DNA of 64,000 nucleotides from an uncultured Pedobacter sp. (GCF_946480185.1 NZ_CAMLIG010000008.1:62001-126000); one strand, 5' to 3'. Counted from the stretch's first letter, positions 18,459-27,396 are shown. Translations and numbers: made by a program. The notes: generated from the sequence alone by a model not told the origin.

Positions 18459-18577
18459 GGGTTACTTCAGTAAGGGTGAAACAATGGCTTGCATAGCTGC
18501 AAATTGGGCTTAAAAAATGATTTAGGACATAAAAAAGCTATTTATATAGCTTCTAAATTGTTTCAATTGACAAATTG

Positions 18578-18611
18578 TTGACATAATGTATAGCCACCAA
18601 GAGTACTTTTG
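18578..18611 (+). promoter_or_regulatory. Bacteroidota-type promoter of hemA
   Basis: TACTTTTG at 18604-18611 matches the TAnnTTTG -7 box. TTG at 18578-18580 lies 23 bases upstream as a -33 element. The box ends 22 bases before the TTG start of hemA. Confidence 0.6.
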
Positions 18612-18633
18612 TAGCGGTTCAAAAATATCATAA

Positions 18634-19863
18634 TTGAAGGATTTAAAGGTTATAGCTTTTACACACAAACAAATTGATTTGAAAGAATTAGGTTGTTTGG
18701 TTTTGTGTAATGAAGCCACAGAGGAGAGACTTCAGTTTGTGAAATCTAAATTTGATATTCCAGAAATATTTTATTTGGCAACTTGCAATAGAGTCGAATT
18801 CATTTTTACTGCAAATCAAGAATTAAACAAAAACTTCGTTCGGTCTTTTTTACAAGCCTTACACGGCGATAAAATACTTACTACACAGATGGATTCTGTT
18901 GTAGATAATGCTTTGGTTTTCGAGCAAGAAGAGTCGCTTAACCATTTAATGCGTGTTGCCAGTTCTTTGGAGAGTTTGGTGGTGGGCGAAAAAGAGATTT
19001 TAGCACAGGTAAGAAAAAGCTACGAAGCCTGTAGGTTAAAAGGTCTTACCGGAGATTACCTTAGAATGGTGATGAACCGAGTGGTTAAAACTGCTAAAGA
19101 AGTTTATACTTTTACAAATATTGCTAAAAACCCAATCTCTGTAGTTTCTTTGGCTTACCGACGATTGAAAGAGCTAAATGTTTGCTCTAAATCGAGAATA
19201 CTAATTGTTGGTGCCGGCGAAACCAATCAAAATATTGCTAAATATCTAAAAAAACATACCTATACTAATTTCTCAATTTTCAACAGAACTTTAAGTAAGG
19301 CGCAAAGCCTAGCCGCTGAATTGGGCGGTGAAGCTTTTGAATTGGCGCAACTACAAGATTTTGACAAAGGTTTTGATGTAATTATTACCTGTACATCTGC
19401 AAAAGCACCCATCATTACTTCCGAACTTTACGCTAAACTCTTAAATGGCGATACAAGCTCTAAAGTGATTGTTGATTTGGCTGTTCCAAACGATGTTGAT
19501 CCACAGGTATTGATAGACCATAATGTGCAGTACATCGAGGTAGAATCATTAAAAGAGATAGCTGAAAAAAATCTGCAAGAGCGTTACCACGAATTGATTA
19601 ACGGTGAAGCAATTATAGAGCAGAACATTAAAGAATTTAAGCCAATTTTAAAGCAGCGCCGGGTAGAAATTGCCATGAGCGAAGTGCCTATTAAAATTAA
19701 AGAAATTAGAGAAAGAGCGTTAACTTCTGTTTTCGCTGATGAAATAAACGGTTTGGATGAAAATTCAAGAATGGTGTTGGAAAAAGTGATGAGCTATATG
19801 GAGAAAAAGTACATTAGCGTTCCAATGGTTATGGCTAAAAATATTTTAGTTAATAACGATTAG
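18634..19863 (+). CDS. hemA: Glutamyl-tRNA reductase
   Basis: A 409-residue enzyme that reduces Glu-tRNA(Glu) to glutamate-1-semialdehyde, the first step of C5 heme biosynthesis. The catalytic Cys is C51 in YLATCNRVEF. The Rossmann motif ILIVGAGETNQNIAKYL and the C-terminal dimerisation helix are present. The start is a TTG: an in-frame TAA immediately precedes it, and the next in-frame ATG would delete the catalytic domain. The N-terminus KVIAFTHKQIDLKELG then aligns with the family start. HemL, the next enzyme, lies about 3 kb downstream. Confidence 0.95.
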   Translation: MKDLKVIAFTHKQIDLKELGCLVLCNEATEERLQFVKSKFDIPEIFYLATCNRVEFIFTANQELNKNFVRSFLQALHGDKILTTQMDSVVDNALVFEQEESLNHLMRVASSLESLVVGEKEILAQVRKSYEACRLKGLTGDYLRMVMNRVVKTAKEVYTFTNIAKNPISVVSLAYRRLKELNVCSKSRILIVGAGETNQNIAKYLKKHTYTNFSIFNRTLSKAQSLAAELGGEAFELAQLQDFDKGFDVIITCTSAKAPIITSELYAKLLNGDTSSKVIVDLAVPNDVDPQVLIDHNVQYIEVESLKEIAEKNLQERYHELINGEAIIEQNIKEFKPILKQRRVEIAMSEVPIKIKEIRERALTSVFADEINGLDENSRMVLEKVMSYMEKKYISVPMVMAKNILVNND

Positions 19864-19925
19864 ATCATAATTACCATAAATCACTAATTTTCTGAAAATC
19901 AATGGGCAAAGCTCATTCTTAATTC

Positions 19926-19933
19926 TATTTTTG
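19926..19933 (+). promoter_or_regulatory. -7 box of hemCD promoter
   Basis: TATTTTTG matches TAnnTTTG and ends 17 bases before the TTG start of hemCD. No clear -33 TTG is seen at the expected distance, so this is a one-element prediction. Confidence 0.5.
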
Positions 19934-19950
19934 CAATATAATTATACATT

Positions 19951-21540
19951 TTGGACAGAATAATTACTATAGGAACTCGGGGTAGTGACCTAGCTTTATG
20001 GCAGGCAAACTACGTAAAAGACAGACTAGCGGCAATCCACATAAAATCTGAGTTAAAAATCATTAAAACTCAGGGAGATAACATCCTAAACCTTAGGTTG
20101 GATAAGTTAGAAGGCAAAGGTTTTTTTACCAAAGAGCTAGAAGAGCATTTGCTAGAGAAATCCGTTGATTTGGCTGTCCATTCTCATAAAGATTTACCTA
20201 CTTTAAATCCTACAGGTTTAATTATCGCGGCAGTTTCAGAAAGAGAAAATCCATCCGAAGTAATTTTGATTTTAAAAGATTGCGTAGATTCTTCTAAAAA
20301 GCTGTCTGTAAAGCACAACGGAACAGTAGGTACTTCATCTAATCGCAGGCAATCACAACTTTTGGCGGTTCGCCCGGATTTGGAATTTGAGAACCTAAGA
20401 GGAAACGTAAATACAAGAATCCAAAAACTAAGAGACGAAAAGTACGATGCCATTATCATGGCTAAAGCTGGAATCAGCCGTTTAAATTTAGATTTATCTG
20501 AATTTTATATCGAAGAAATTGAGCCAACAGCAGAATTGGTTCCTGCCCCGGCACAAGGTGTTTTGGCTATACAAATAAGGGAAGAAGACAAGGAACTTTT
20601 TGATATTTTACAAGAAATCCATGATAAAGATGTTGCAGAGCGCATTGGTGTAGAACGTAAAGTTTTAAATCTTTTTGATGGTGGTTGCCACATGCCTTTA
20701 GGATGCTATTGCGAGAAAGATGAAGATGGCTTGTTCCATGTTTGGACTACCAAGGCTTTAGATCAGGACGATTTTCCGGATCGTTTATACATTACCGCAA
20801 AAAGTACCGAAGGTTTAGCCGAAACTATATTGAAAAAATTTGATATCGAGAACCGCAAACTACCTAAAAAGGTCTTTATATCCAGAGAATTAAGCGATCA
20901 AAGTTACTTTGGTAAAGCCTTACGTAAACATAATATCGAGATTGAGGCCAAATCCTTGATCAGAACTGTACCCACAATCCATAAATTGGATTCTTATGTC
21001 TTTAAACAGATAGACTGGATTTTTTTTAGCAGTAAAAATGGAATTGAATACTTCTTTTCTTTAAATCCACTATTGCCAAAGGATATTAAGTTTGGCGTGG
21101 TTGGTCGTGGTTCTGAAGATGCTTTGCGGGCTTTAGGCAAAACGGTTTCTTTTGTTGGCGAAAGTAGTGATACTGCGGAAGTTTCTGAGGAATTTGCAAC
21201 TGTTGCAAATGGAACAACAGTATTGTTTCCGTTGGCGAAAGATTCATTACGTAGTATCCAAAAAAGCCTTTCGGCAGATACCAAGATTGTTGAAATGGTG
21301 ATTTACGAAACCATTTTGGAAGAAGAGGTTGAGCCAACCTATGCAGATGTACTGGTGTTTACCAGTCCGTCTAATGTGGACGCCTATTTTGCTGATAACC
21401 TATTGCAACCTGGACAAAAAGTAGTTGCCATCGGTAAATCAACGGGGCAAAAATTTGATGAAATGGGCGTGAAATATATTTTGCCGGCTTCGCCAGATGA
21501 AATTGGCTTGGCAGAAGTGGTTTTTGGAATTGATGTTTAG
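19951..21540 (+). CDS. hemCD: Fused porphobilinogen deaminase / uroporphyrinogen-III synthase
   Basis: A 529-residue fusion. Residues 1 to about 305 are HemC: ITIGTRGSDLALWQA, the catalytic Asp in HSHKDLP (D81), and Cys246 in FDGGCHMPLG, which carries the dipyrromethane cofactor. From about residue 310 (KKVFISRELSDQSYF) to the end is a HemD domain with WIFFSSKNGIEYFF and VLVFTSPSNVDAYF. The fusion makes hydroxymethylbilane and closes it to uroporphyrinogen III. A TTG start is used (TTG GAC AGA ATA ATT), with no ATG at a plausible position. Such fusions are known in some Bacteroidota. Confidence 0.93.
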   Translation: MDRIITIGTRGSDLALWQANYVKDRLAAIHIKSELKIIKTQGDNILNLRLDKLEGKGFFTKELEEHLLEKSVDLAVHSHKDLPTLNPTGLIIAAVSERENPSEVILILKDCVDSSKKLSVKHNGTVGTSSNRRQSQLLAVRPDLEFENLRGNVNTRIQKLRDEKYDAIIMAKAGISRLNLDLSEFYIEEIEPTAELVPAPAQGVLAIQIREEDKELFDILQEIHDKDVAERIGVERKVLNLFDGGCHMPLGCYCEKDEDGLFHVWTTKALDQDDFPDRLYITAKSTEGLAETILKKFDIENRKLPKKVFISRELSDQSYFGKALRKHNIEIEAKSLIRTVPTIHKLDSYVFKQIDWIFFSSKNGIEYFFSLNPLLPKDIKFGVVGRGSEDALRALGKTVSFVGESSDTAEVSEEFATVANGTTVLFPLAKDSLRSIQKSLSADTKIVEMVIYETILEEEVEPTYADVLVFTSPSNVDAYFADNLLQPGQKVVAIGKSTGQKFDEMGVKYILPASPDEIGLAEVVFGIDV

Positions 21541-21878
21541 GCAGATGCGAGATTTGAGACGTGAGATTTGCATGTGTAAATCTGCTTGTGTCAGGCTAAG
21601 CGGAGTCGAAGGCTAACCACAGAAATAATGATTTTTACACAGAGATTGGGGTTTTGTATGGCGAAACGCTATTCTCACGTCATGTTGAGGATACGAGACA
21701 TCTCACAAGTAGGTGATAGATTAGTAAATAGTTTTTTAACCACGGAGGAGGCAGAGCTCACAGAGCTGGGCATTAAAATACTTTACGTCATGTCGATCCG
21801 TCGGCTGGCGAAGAGATAGCTCACAAATAGGTAATAAACGATATAAGTAGATAACATATCGCATAAATAACAAATACA
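21541..21878. repeat. Intergenic region with three CGTCATG-type half elements
   Basis: 338 bases without a credible gene. There are three related segments: TGTCAGGCTAAGCGGAGTCG near 21587, CGTCATGTTGAGGATACGAG from 21678 running into GACATCTCACAAGTAGG, and CGTCATGTCGATCCGTCGGC from 21786 running into GAGATAGCTCACAAATAGG. The second and third are in direct orientation. The same words form a palindrome at 37723-37819. I see no TAnnTTTG box directly before hemB. Confidence 0.7.
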
Positions 21879-22850
21879 ATGTTAAACAGACCGAGAAGAA
21901 ATAGGAAATCGCAGGTGATTAGGGATATGGTGCAAGAAAACCACCTTCATGCGTCTAACTTTATTTTTCCATTGTTTATTGTCGATGGAACGCAGCAGAA
22001 AACTGAAGTGGCTTCCATGCCTGGGATTTTCAGATATTCTATCGACAACCTTTTACACGAGGTAGAAAGTTGCATGGAACTGGGTTTAAAATCTTTTGAT
22101 TTGTTCCCGAATATTGAAGAAGCTTTAAAAGATAAAACCGCCAGCGAGAGCGTAAATGAGAAAGGTTTATACCTCCGAGCGATCAAGGAAGTAAAATCCC
22201 GTTTCCCGGAAGCTTGTGTGGTTACAGATGTGGCAATGGATCCATACAGTAGCGATGGACACGATGGTTTGGTAGAAAATGGTGAGATTGTAAACGATAA
22301 AACTTTACAGATTCTTGCCGATATGGCCATCGCTCATGCAAGAGCCGGAGCAGACATTGTTGCACCTTCTGATATGATGGATGGAAGAGTACAATACATC
22401 CGAGAAGCGTTGGACGCTGAAGGTTTCAGCAACGTTTCGATTATGGCGTACACAGCAAAATATGCCAGCGCATTTTACGGTCCGTTTAGAGATGCATTAC
22501 AATCAGCACCAAAATTTGGTGATAAAAAAACTTACCAGATGAATCCGGCAAACCAGCGAGAAGCATTAATTGAAGCAACTTTGGACACGCAGGAAGGTGC
22601 AGATTTTTTAATGGTAAAACCAGCTATGGCTTATTTAGACGTGATTAAATTATTAAAAGATAATTTCGATTTGCCAATTGCCGCCTATAATGTGAGCGGA
22701 GAATACGCCATGATTAAAGCCGCTTCGCAAAGAGGGTGGTTAAACGAAGAAAAGGCCACGGTGGAAACCTTAATGTGTATAAAAAGGGCAGGTGCAGATG
22801 TGATTTTGACTTATCACGCTAAAGAAGTTTTAAAAAATAAGTGGATTTAA
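21879..22850 (+). CDS. hemB: Delta-aminolevulinic acid dehydratase (porphobilinogen synthase)
   Basis: A 323-residue TIM-barrel enzyme joining two 5-aminolevulinate molecules into porphobilinogen. Schiff-base lysines are K194 in YTAKYASAFYGPFRDA and K247 in FLMVKPAMAYLD. The metal region reads TDVAMDPYSSDGHDG, with Asp/Ala instead of the Cys triad of zinc enzymes. This places it in the magnesium-type class. It is separated from hemCD by repeat-rich DNA and from hemL by 40 bases. Confidence 0.96.
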   Translation: MLNRPRRNRKSQVIRDMVQENHLHASNFIFPLFIVDGTQQKTEVASMPGIFRYSIDNLLHEVESCMELGLKSFDLFPNIEEALKDKTASESVNEKGLYLRAIKEVKSRFPEACVVTDVAMDPYSSDGHDGLVENGEIVNDKTLQILADMAIAHARAGADIVAPSDMMDGRVQYIREALDAEGFSNVSIMAYTAKYASAFYGPFRDALQSAPKFGDKKTYQMNPANQREALIEATLDTQEGADFLMVKPAMAYLDVIKLLKDNFDLPIAAYNVSGEYAMIKAASQRGWLNEEKATVETLMCIKRAGADVILTYHAKEVLKNKWI

Positions 22851-22851
22851 A

Positions 22852-22887
22852 CAGCTTTCGGCTTTAAGCCATAAGCTTTATGCTTTA
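22852..22887. repeat. Low-complexity CTTT/AAGC spacer before hemL
   Basis: The spacer is made of overlapping words (AGCTTTCGGCTTTAAGCC, ATAAGCTTTATGCTTTA) and ends 3 bases before the hemL ATG. It is one of several degenerate tandem spacers in this window. Confidence 0.4.
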
Positions 22888-22890
22888 CAA

Positions 22891-24264
22891 ATGTTCGATT
22901 CGATTAAAAATATATTCAACAACAGTAACGAAGAAACACCTCTTTTGTACGGCGAAAAGCCGGATATCATTAGAGAAAAATCTGCCGAGCTTTACGAAAA
23001 AGCCAAACAGTATTTTCCGGGCGGCGTAAATTCGCCAGTAAGGGCTTTTAAATCTGTTTACGGAACGCCACTTTTTATCGAAAAAGGAGATGGTTGCCGT
23101 TTATGGGATGCTGATGGAAATGAATTTATTGATTTCTGTTGTTCCTGGGGACCGCTTATTTTAGGGCATAACCACCCAAAAGTGAGGGAAAAAGTAATTG
23201 AGGTGATGCAGAACGGAATGTCTTTTGGCGCACCAACATCGCTGGAAACAGAGCTTGCCGAACTCATTATTAAAAACAACAAATTTATTGAAAAAATAAG
23301 ATTTACCAGTTCCGGAACGGAAGCGGTAATGTCGGCCATTCGTTTGGCCAGAGGCGCAACTAAACGCGATAAAATCATCAAATTTGAAGGTTGTTACCAT
23401 GGCCATAGCGATTCACTTTTGGTAAAAGCAGGATCTGGTTTGGTTACTTTTGGTGAAACTTCATCAGCCGGAATCCCAAAAGCCTTTGCAGATGAAACCA
23501 TCGTGGTTTCCTTAAATGATAAAGAAGCATTAAAAGCAGCTTTCGAACAATTTAAAAATCAAATAGCTTGTGTAATTATTGAGCCTGTACCAGCTAATAA
23601 CGGTTTACTGCTACAAGACAAAGAATATCTGGAATACTTAAGAGAAATCTGTACCGAAAACGGCACTTTATTAATTTTTGACGAGGTAATTTCTGGCTTC
23701 CGTATAGGTTTTGAAGGCGCTGCAGGTTATTATAATATCCGGCCAGATATCATCACCTACGGAAAAATTATTGGTGGGGGTTTGCCAGTCGGTGCTTACG
23801 GTGCATCCGCAAGTTTGATGAGTAATATCTCTCCGGATGGCGCAGTTTACCAAGCTGGTACATTGTCTGGAAATCCGGTGGCAATGGCAGCGGGTATTGC
23901 ACAATTGAGTGAGTTGGCAAAATCAAATTTTTACAAAGAGCTAAATACCAAAACTGAGGAGTTTACCAACGCTATCCAGCGTTATGCAAGCTCTAAAAAC
24001 TACCAGTTTAAGGTTTTTCAAATTGGTTCTATATTTTGGTTTGCTTTTAGCGATGCCGAAAAAATACAGACTTCAGAAGCTATTGACCCGGCAAGTATGG
24101 ATAAATTTAAAATAATGCACCGTGAACTTTTAAACCGTGGAATGTATTTTGGTCCTTCTGGCTACGAAGTAGGCTTTATTTCTGCCGCACACAGTAAACT
24201 AGATTTAGAAAAAGCCAAAAGAGCTATATTTGAATGTTTAGATATCGTATTTAAAAATAAATAA
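22891..24264 (+). CDS. hemL: Glutamate-1-semialdehyde 2,1-aminomutase
   Basis: A 457-residue PLP enzyme converting glutamate-1-semialdehyde to 5-aminolevulinate. The PLP lysine is K292 in ITYGKIIGGGLPVGAYG. The cofactor Asp is in LIFDEVISGFR, and PGGVNSPVRAF plus SSGTEAVMSAIRLAR are family signatures. It has about 25 extra residues before the usual start. It lies between hemB and the two-component genes; only 2 bases separate it from the histidine kinase, so they are likely co-transcribed. Confidence 0.96.
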   Translation: MFDSIKNIFNNSNEETPLLYGEKPDIIREKSAELYEKAKQYFPGGVNSPVRAFKSVYGTPLFIEKGDGCRLWDADGNEFIDFCCSWGPLILGHNHPKVREKVIEVMQNGMSFGAPTSLETELAELIIKNNKFIEKIRFTSSGTEAVMSAIRLARGATKRDKIIKFEGCYHGHSDSLLVKAGSGLVTFGETSSAGIPKAFADETIVVSLNDKEALKAAFEQFKNQIACVIIEPVPANNGLLLQDKEYLEYLREICTENGTLLIFDEVISGFRIGFEGAAGYYNIRPDIITYGKIIGGGLPVGAYGASASLMSNISPDGAVYQAGTLSGNPVAMAAGIAQLSELAKSNFYKELNTKTEEFTNAIQRYASSKNYQFKVFQIGSIFWFAFSDAEKIQTSEAIDPASMDKFKIMHRELLNRGMYFGPSGYEVGFISAAHSKLDLEKAKRAIFECLDIVFKNK

Positions 24265-24266
24265 AC

Positions 24267-25136
24267 ATGCGGTTGAAACCTATTACCATATTTTACGCCA
24301 TTGTTTTTTACGTGTTCTCGCAACTGTTTTGGTGGGCTATTTTATTGGTAGAACTGCAACCGGCTCGTCGTGGAATGGTGATGGGGGAAGGTTTTGTGTT
24401 TATTACCATGATGGCGTTTGGGATTTATAAATTGCATCAAGCCATTAACAGAGAGAAAAAAATTACCGATCAACAAAAAAACTTTCTGCTTTCTGTTACT
24501 CACGAGCTTAAATCGCCCCTGGCATCCATAAAGCTTTATTTACAAACGATTAATAAACGCGAGTTAGATAAAGAGCAACAACGTAGTTTTATCTCGAAAT
24601 GTTTGTTAGATATTGAAAGATTAGATGATTTGGTGGAAAATATGTTGCTTGCTACTAAAATTGAAAATAAATCGTACAGCTTTCCTAAACAAGAGTTAAA
24701 TTTATCGGAACTGGTAGAAAAAATTGTTTCGCGTTTGCAGATTCATGTTTGTAGTAAAGAATCAATTATAACTTCGGTTGACCCAAATGTGTTCATCACT
24801 GGCGATCAGTTTGCAATGGCATCTGTGGTTACTAATTTGATTGAAAACGCGGTGAAATATTCGCCAGACTGTGTGCCGGTTCATGTGGATTTGCATCGTA
24901 AGGCAAACGGAACAGTTTGTTTTAGGGTTGCTGATTTAGGAATTGGAATTTCAGATGAAGAAAAGGCAAAGGTGTTTGATAAGTTTTACCGGGTGGGGAG
25001 CGAAGCAACTCGTAAAACAAAAGGTACCGGTTTAGGATTGTTTATTGTAAAGCAGGTTTTAGATCATCATCAAGCACAAATAAAAGTAATGAATAACCAA
25101 CCAAAAGGAACGGTTTTTGAAGTTTCTTTTAATTAA
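24267..25136 (+). CDS. Sensor histidine kinase embedded in the heme gene cluster
   Basis: A 289-residue kinase. Two N-terminal helices (FYAIVFYVFSQLFWWAILLV and GEGFVFITMMAFGIY) are joined by a very short loop, so there is almost no periplasmic sensing domain. The H-box is SVTHELKSPLASIK (H79). The N-box NLIENAVKYSPD, G1 DLGIGIS and G2 KGTGLGLFIVKQ complete a HATPase domain. It pairs with the response regulator 12 bases downstream. It starts 2 bases after hemL. The signal is unknown. An intramembrane signal tied to heme or respiration is inference from context. Confidence 0.93.
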   Translation: MRLKPITIFYAIVFYVFSQLFWWAILLVELQPARRGMVMGEGFVFITMMAFGIYKLHQAINREKKITDQQKNFLLSVTHELKSPLASIKLYLQTINKRELDKEQQRSFISKCLLDIERLDDLVENMLLATKIENKSYSFPKQELNLSELVEKIVSRLQIHVCSKESIITSVDPNVFITGDQFAMASVVTNLIENAVKYSPDCVPVHVDLHRKANGTVCFRVADLGIGISDEEKAKVFDKFYRVGSEATRKTKGTGLGLFIVKQVLDHHQAQIKVMNNQPKGTVFEVSFN

Positions 25137-25148
25137 ATAGAAAAGAAC

Positions 25149-25856
25149 ATGTCTGTAAAACAAAGAATTTTATTGATGGAAGATGAAGAACATCTTTTGG
25201 AAGCCATCAAACTGAATCTAGAAATGGAAGGCTTTTTTGTAAGAGCCGTAAATGATGGTAAAAAAGCACTTAAAGTGTACAAGGAGGAGAAATTCAACTT
25301 GATTATTTTAGATGTAATGGTGCCCGAAATTGATGGTTTCCAAGTTGCGGAAACTATTCGGTTAGAAAATAGCGAAGTACCCATTATGTTTTTAACTGCC
25401 AAAAATACATCGGAAGACAGAATTACCGGTTTAAAAAAAGGTGCAGATGATTATTTAACTAAGCCTTTTAATTTAGAGGAATTGATTTTGAGAGTCAACA
25501 ACCTGATTAAAAGAAGTATGAAAGGCGATGATTTAAAAGAAATCAACTCTTATAAAATTGGCGATAAAACCATTTATTTTAATTCTTTTGAGCTGAAGAA
25601 TGACGATGGAACCATAACTGCCTTAACCAAAAAAGAAACCATGTTGCTCAAGCTTTTAATTGAGCGTAAAGACGAAGCAGTTTCGCGTGAGCAAATTTTG
25701 GAAACGGTTTGGAATTATGATGTTTATCCATCAACCCGCACCATTGATAATTTCATTTTAACGTTCAGAAAATACTTCGAGCCTGATCAAAAAAATCCAA
25801 TTTATTTTCACTCTATCCGGGGGGTAGGCTATAAATTTACCGACGGACATTCGTAA
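25149..25856 (+). CDS. OmpR/PhoB-family response regulator
   Basis: A 235-residue protein with a receiver domain (acidic pocket E11-D12, phospho-acceptor D55 in LIILDVMVPEIDG, conserved Lys in MFLTAKN) and a C-terminal winged helix ending STRTIDNFILTFRKYFEPD and IRGVGYKF. It is the evident partner of the kinase upstream. Its targets cannot be read from the sequence. Given its place between hemL and hemE, control of heme genes is a reasonable but untested idea. Confidence 0.95.
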   Translation: MSVKQRILLMEDEEHLLEAIKLNLEMEGFFVRAVNDGKKALKVYKEEKFNLIILDVMVPEIDGFQVAETIRLENSEVPIMFLTAKNTSEDRITGLKKGADDYLTKPFNLEELILRVNNLIKRSMKGDDLKEINSYKIGDKTIYFNSFELKNDDGTITALTKKETMLLKLLIERKDEAVSREQILETVWNYDVYPSTRTIDNFILTFRKYFEPDQKNPIYFHSIRGVGYKFTDGHS

Positions 25857-25858
25857 TA

Positions 25859-26374
25859 ATGTTTACCAACAAAGCGAGGGTTTTAGTTTGCGTTTTGCTG
25901 GCTTTGGTTGCTGGTTTAGCTGCATGGCTAAAAGTTTATGAAATTTCCGTTTTAAGCGGGATGTTTATTGCTTTGGTAGTGTGGGGTTTTTTTAAAGAAG
26001 GGACAGTTATTTTAGCGGCAAAACAGTTTAAGCTAAAAAACTATACCACTGCCAAAGCTTTATTACACAGCATAAAAAACCCAGAACTTTTAAACAAACG
26101 CAGAAAACCTTATTACTATTTTATGTTGGGCAGTATTGCCGTACAAGAAATGGATTATGCCGATGCAGAATTTCATTTAGGAAAGTCGGCTGTTTTAGGT
26201 TTGCAAGCAGGCGATTTGGGTGTAGCTTTAATGCACTTGGCAAACATCAGCCTCAGAAATAACGACAAAGAAAAGGGTTTGCTGTGGATTAAGCAGTCAG
26301 AAAAATTGCCTTTATCCGCGAAGTATAAAAGCATATTAAGTAATATCGAAAAAGAAATACAAAAGATTAAATGA
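25859..26374 (+). CDS. TPR-like membrane protein of unknown function
   Basis: A 171-residue protein with two N-terminal hydrophobic helices (VLVCVLLALVAGLAAWL and VLSGMFIALVVWGFF). A cytoplasmic helical part follows whose repeats (KNYTTAKALLHSI, MDYADAEFHLGKSAVLG, NDKEKGLLWIKQSEKL) resemble tetratricopeptide units. I do not recognise a named family. It begins 2 bases after the response regulator, and its last 4 bases overlap hemE, so it is co-translated with a heme enzyme. A scaffold role for membrane-associated heme synthesis is only a guess. Confidence 0.78.
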   Translation: MFTNKARVLVCVLLALVAGLAAWLKVYEISVLSGMFIALVVWGFFKEGTVILAAKQFKLKNYTTAKALLHSIKNPELLNKRRKPYYYFMLGSIAVQEMDYADAEFHLGKSAVLGLQAGDLGVALMHLANISLRNNDKEKGLLWIKQSEKLPLSAKYKSILSNIEKEIQKIK

Positions 26375-27396
26375 AGAATTCCTTATTTATAGATGCAGCG
26401 TTTTCCAAACAAACAGAGCGCCCACCCGTGTGGATGATGCGCCAAGCAGGTCGTTTTATGCCCGAGTATTGGGAAATCAAAAACAAATACTCGTTTTTGG
26501 AAATGTGTAAAACACCCGAAATTGCTGCGGATGTAACCATGTTGCCTGTTGATCTATTAGGAATTGATGCCGCTATTTTGTTTTGCGATATTTTAGTAAC
26601 TGGCGAAGCTATGGGTGGCGATTTAAGCTTCACGCAAGGTGTAGGTCCAAAGTTTGCAAACCCAATAAAAAACGAAAAAGACATCGACAATTTAAATGTT
26701 GATGTAATGGATAATTTGCAATACGTTGCTGATGCTATTAAAGTTATTCAAGAGCGGTTAAACGGATCTATCCCGTTAATCGGTTTTGCTGGTGCACCTT
26801 TTACGGTGATGAGCTATTTGGTTGAAGGCGGTTCTTCTAAAGATTTTAAGCTGACCAAACTTTTTATACATAACCATCCAGAACTGGCTCATAAATTATT
26901 GAGTAAAATTGCCTTGGTAACTGCTGATTATTTGAATCTCCAAATCGCAGCAGGTGTAAATACAGTGCAGTTGTTTGATAGTTGGGCACTTTCTTTATGT
27001 TGGGATGACTATAAAGAGTTTTCGCACCAATATAATGTGGATATCATCTCTAAACTGAACAGAAAAGATATCCCGGTTATATCTTTTTGTAAAGGAAGTT
27101 CTGTTTTTGCGCCTTTAATGGCAGAAGCAAAACCCGATGTGGTTTCAATAGATTGGAATGCAGATTTGCGAAATATCAAAAATATGTTGCCTTCAAATAT
27201 TGCTGTTCAAGGAAATTTAGATCCTCACATTTTGTATGCTGATAAGCATGTGATTAAAGAACGTATCCACCGTTTATTTGAGCGTATGCGTGGCCAAGAT
27301 GGTTTCATCTTTAATTTAGGTCATGGTATTATGCCAGATATCCCTTTCGATCATGTAAAATATGCAGTTGAAGTGGTGAAGGAGTTTAGATACTAA
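26371..27396 (+). CDS. hemE: Uroporphyrinogen decarboxylase
   Basis: A 341-residue TIM-barrel enzyme converting uroporphyrinogen III to coproporphyrinogen III. The N-terminal signature RPPVWMMRQAGRFMPEY with the substrate-binding Arg is present. So are the catalytic Asp segment FCDILVTGEAMGG and the C-terminal NLGHGIMPDIPFDH. ATGA overlap with the preceding TPR-like gene shows translational coupling. A repeat-rich hairpin region separates it from hemJ. Confidence 0.96.
   Translation: MKNSLFIDAAFSKQTERPPVWMMRQAGRFMPEYWEIKNKYSFLEMCKTPEIAADVTMLPVDLLGIDAAILFCDILVTGEAMGGDLSFTQGVGPKFANPIKNEKDIDNLNVDVMDNLQYVADAIKVIQERLNGSIPLIGFAGAPFTVMSYLVEGGSSKDFKLTKLFIHNHPELAHKLLSKIALVTADYLNLQIAAGVNTVQLFDSWALSLCWDDYKEFSHQYNVDIISKLNRKDIPVISFCKGSSVFAPLMAEAKPDVVSIDWNADLRNIKNMLPSNIAVQGNLDPHILYADKHVIKERIHRLFERMRGQDGFIFNLGHGIMPDIPFDHVKYAVEVVKEFRY

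Noticed and set aside
18534..18552. AAGCTATTTATATAGCTT hairpin between the OmpA-family gene and hemA
   Set aside because: It has no T-run, so I do not call it a terminator.
21586..21819. 77-codon open frame on the plus strand between hemCD and hemB
   Set aside because: It runs through the dispersed half elements and has no protein-like features.
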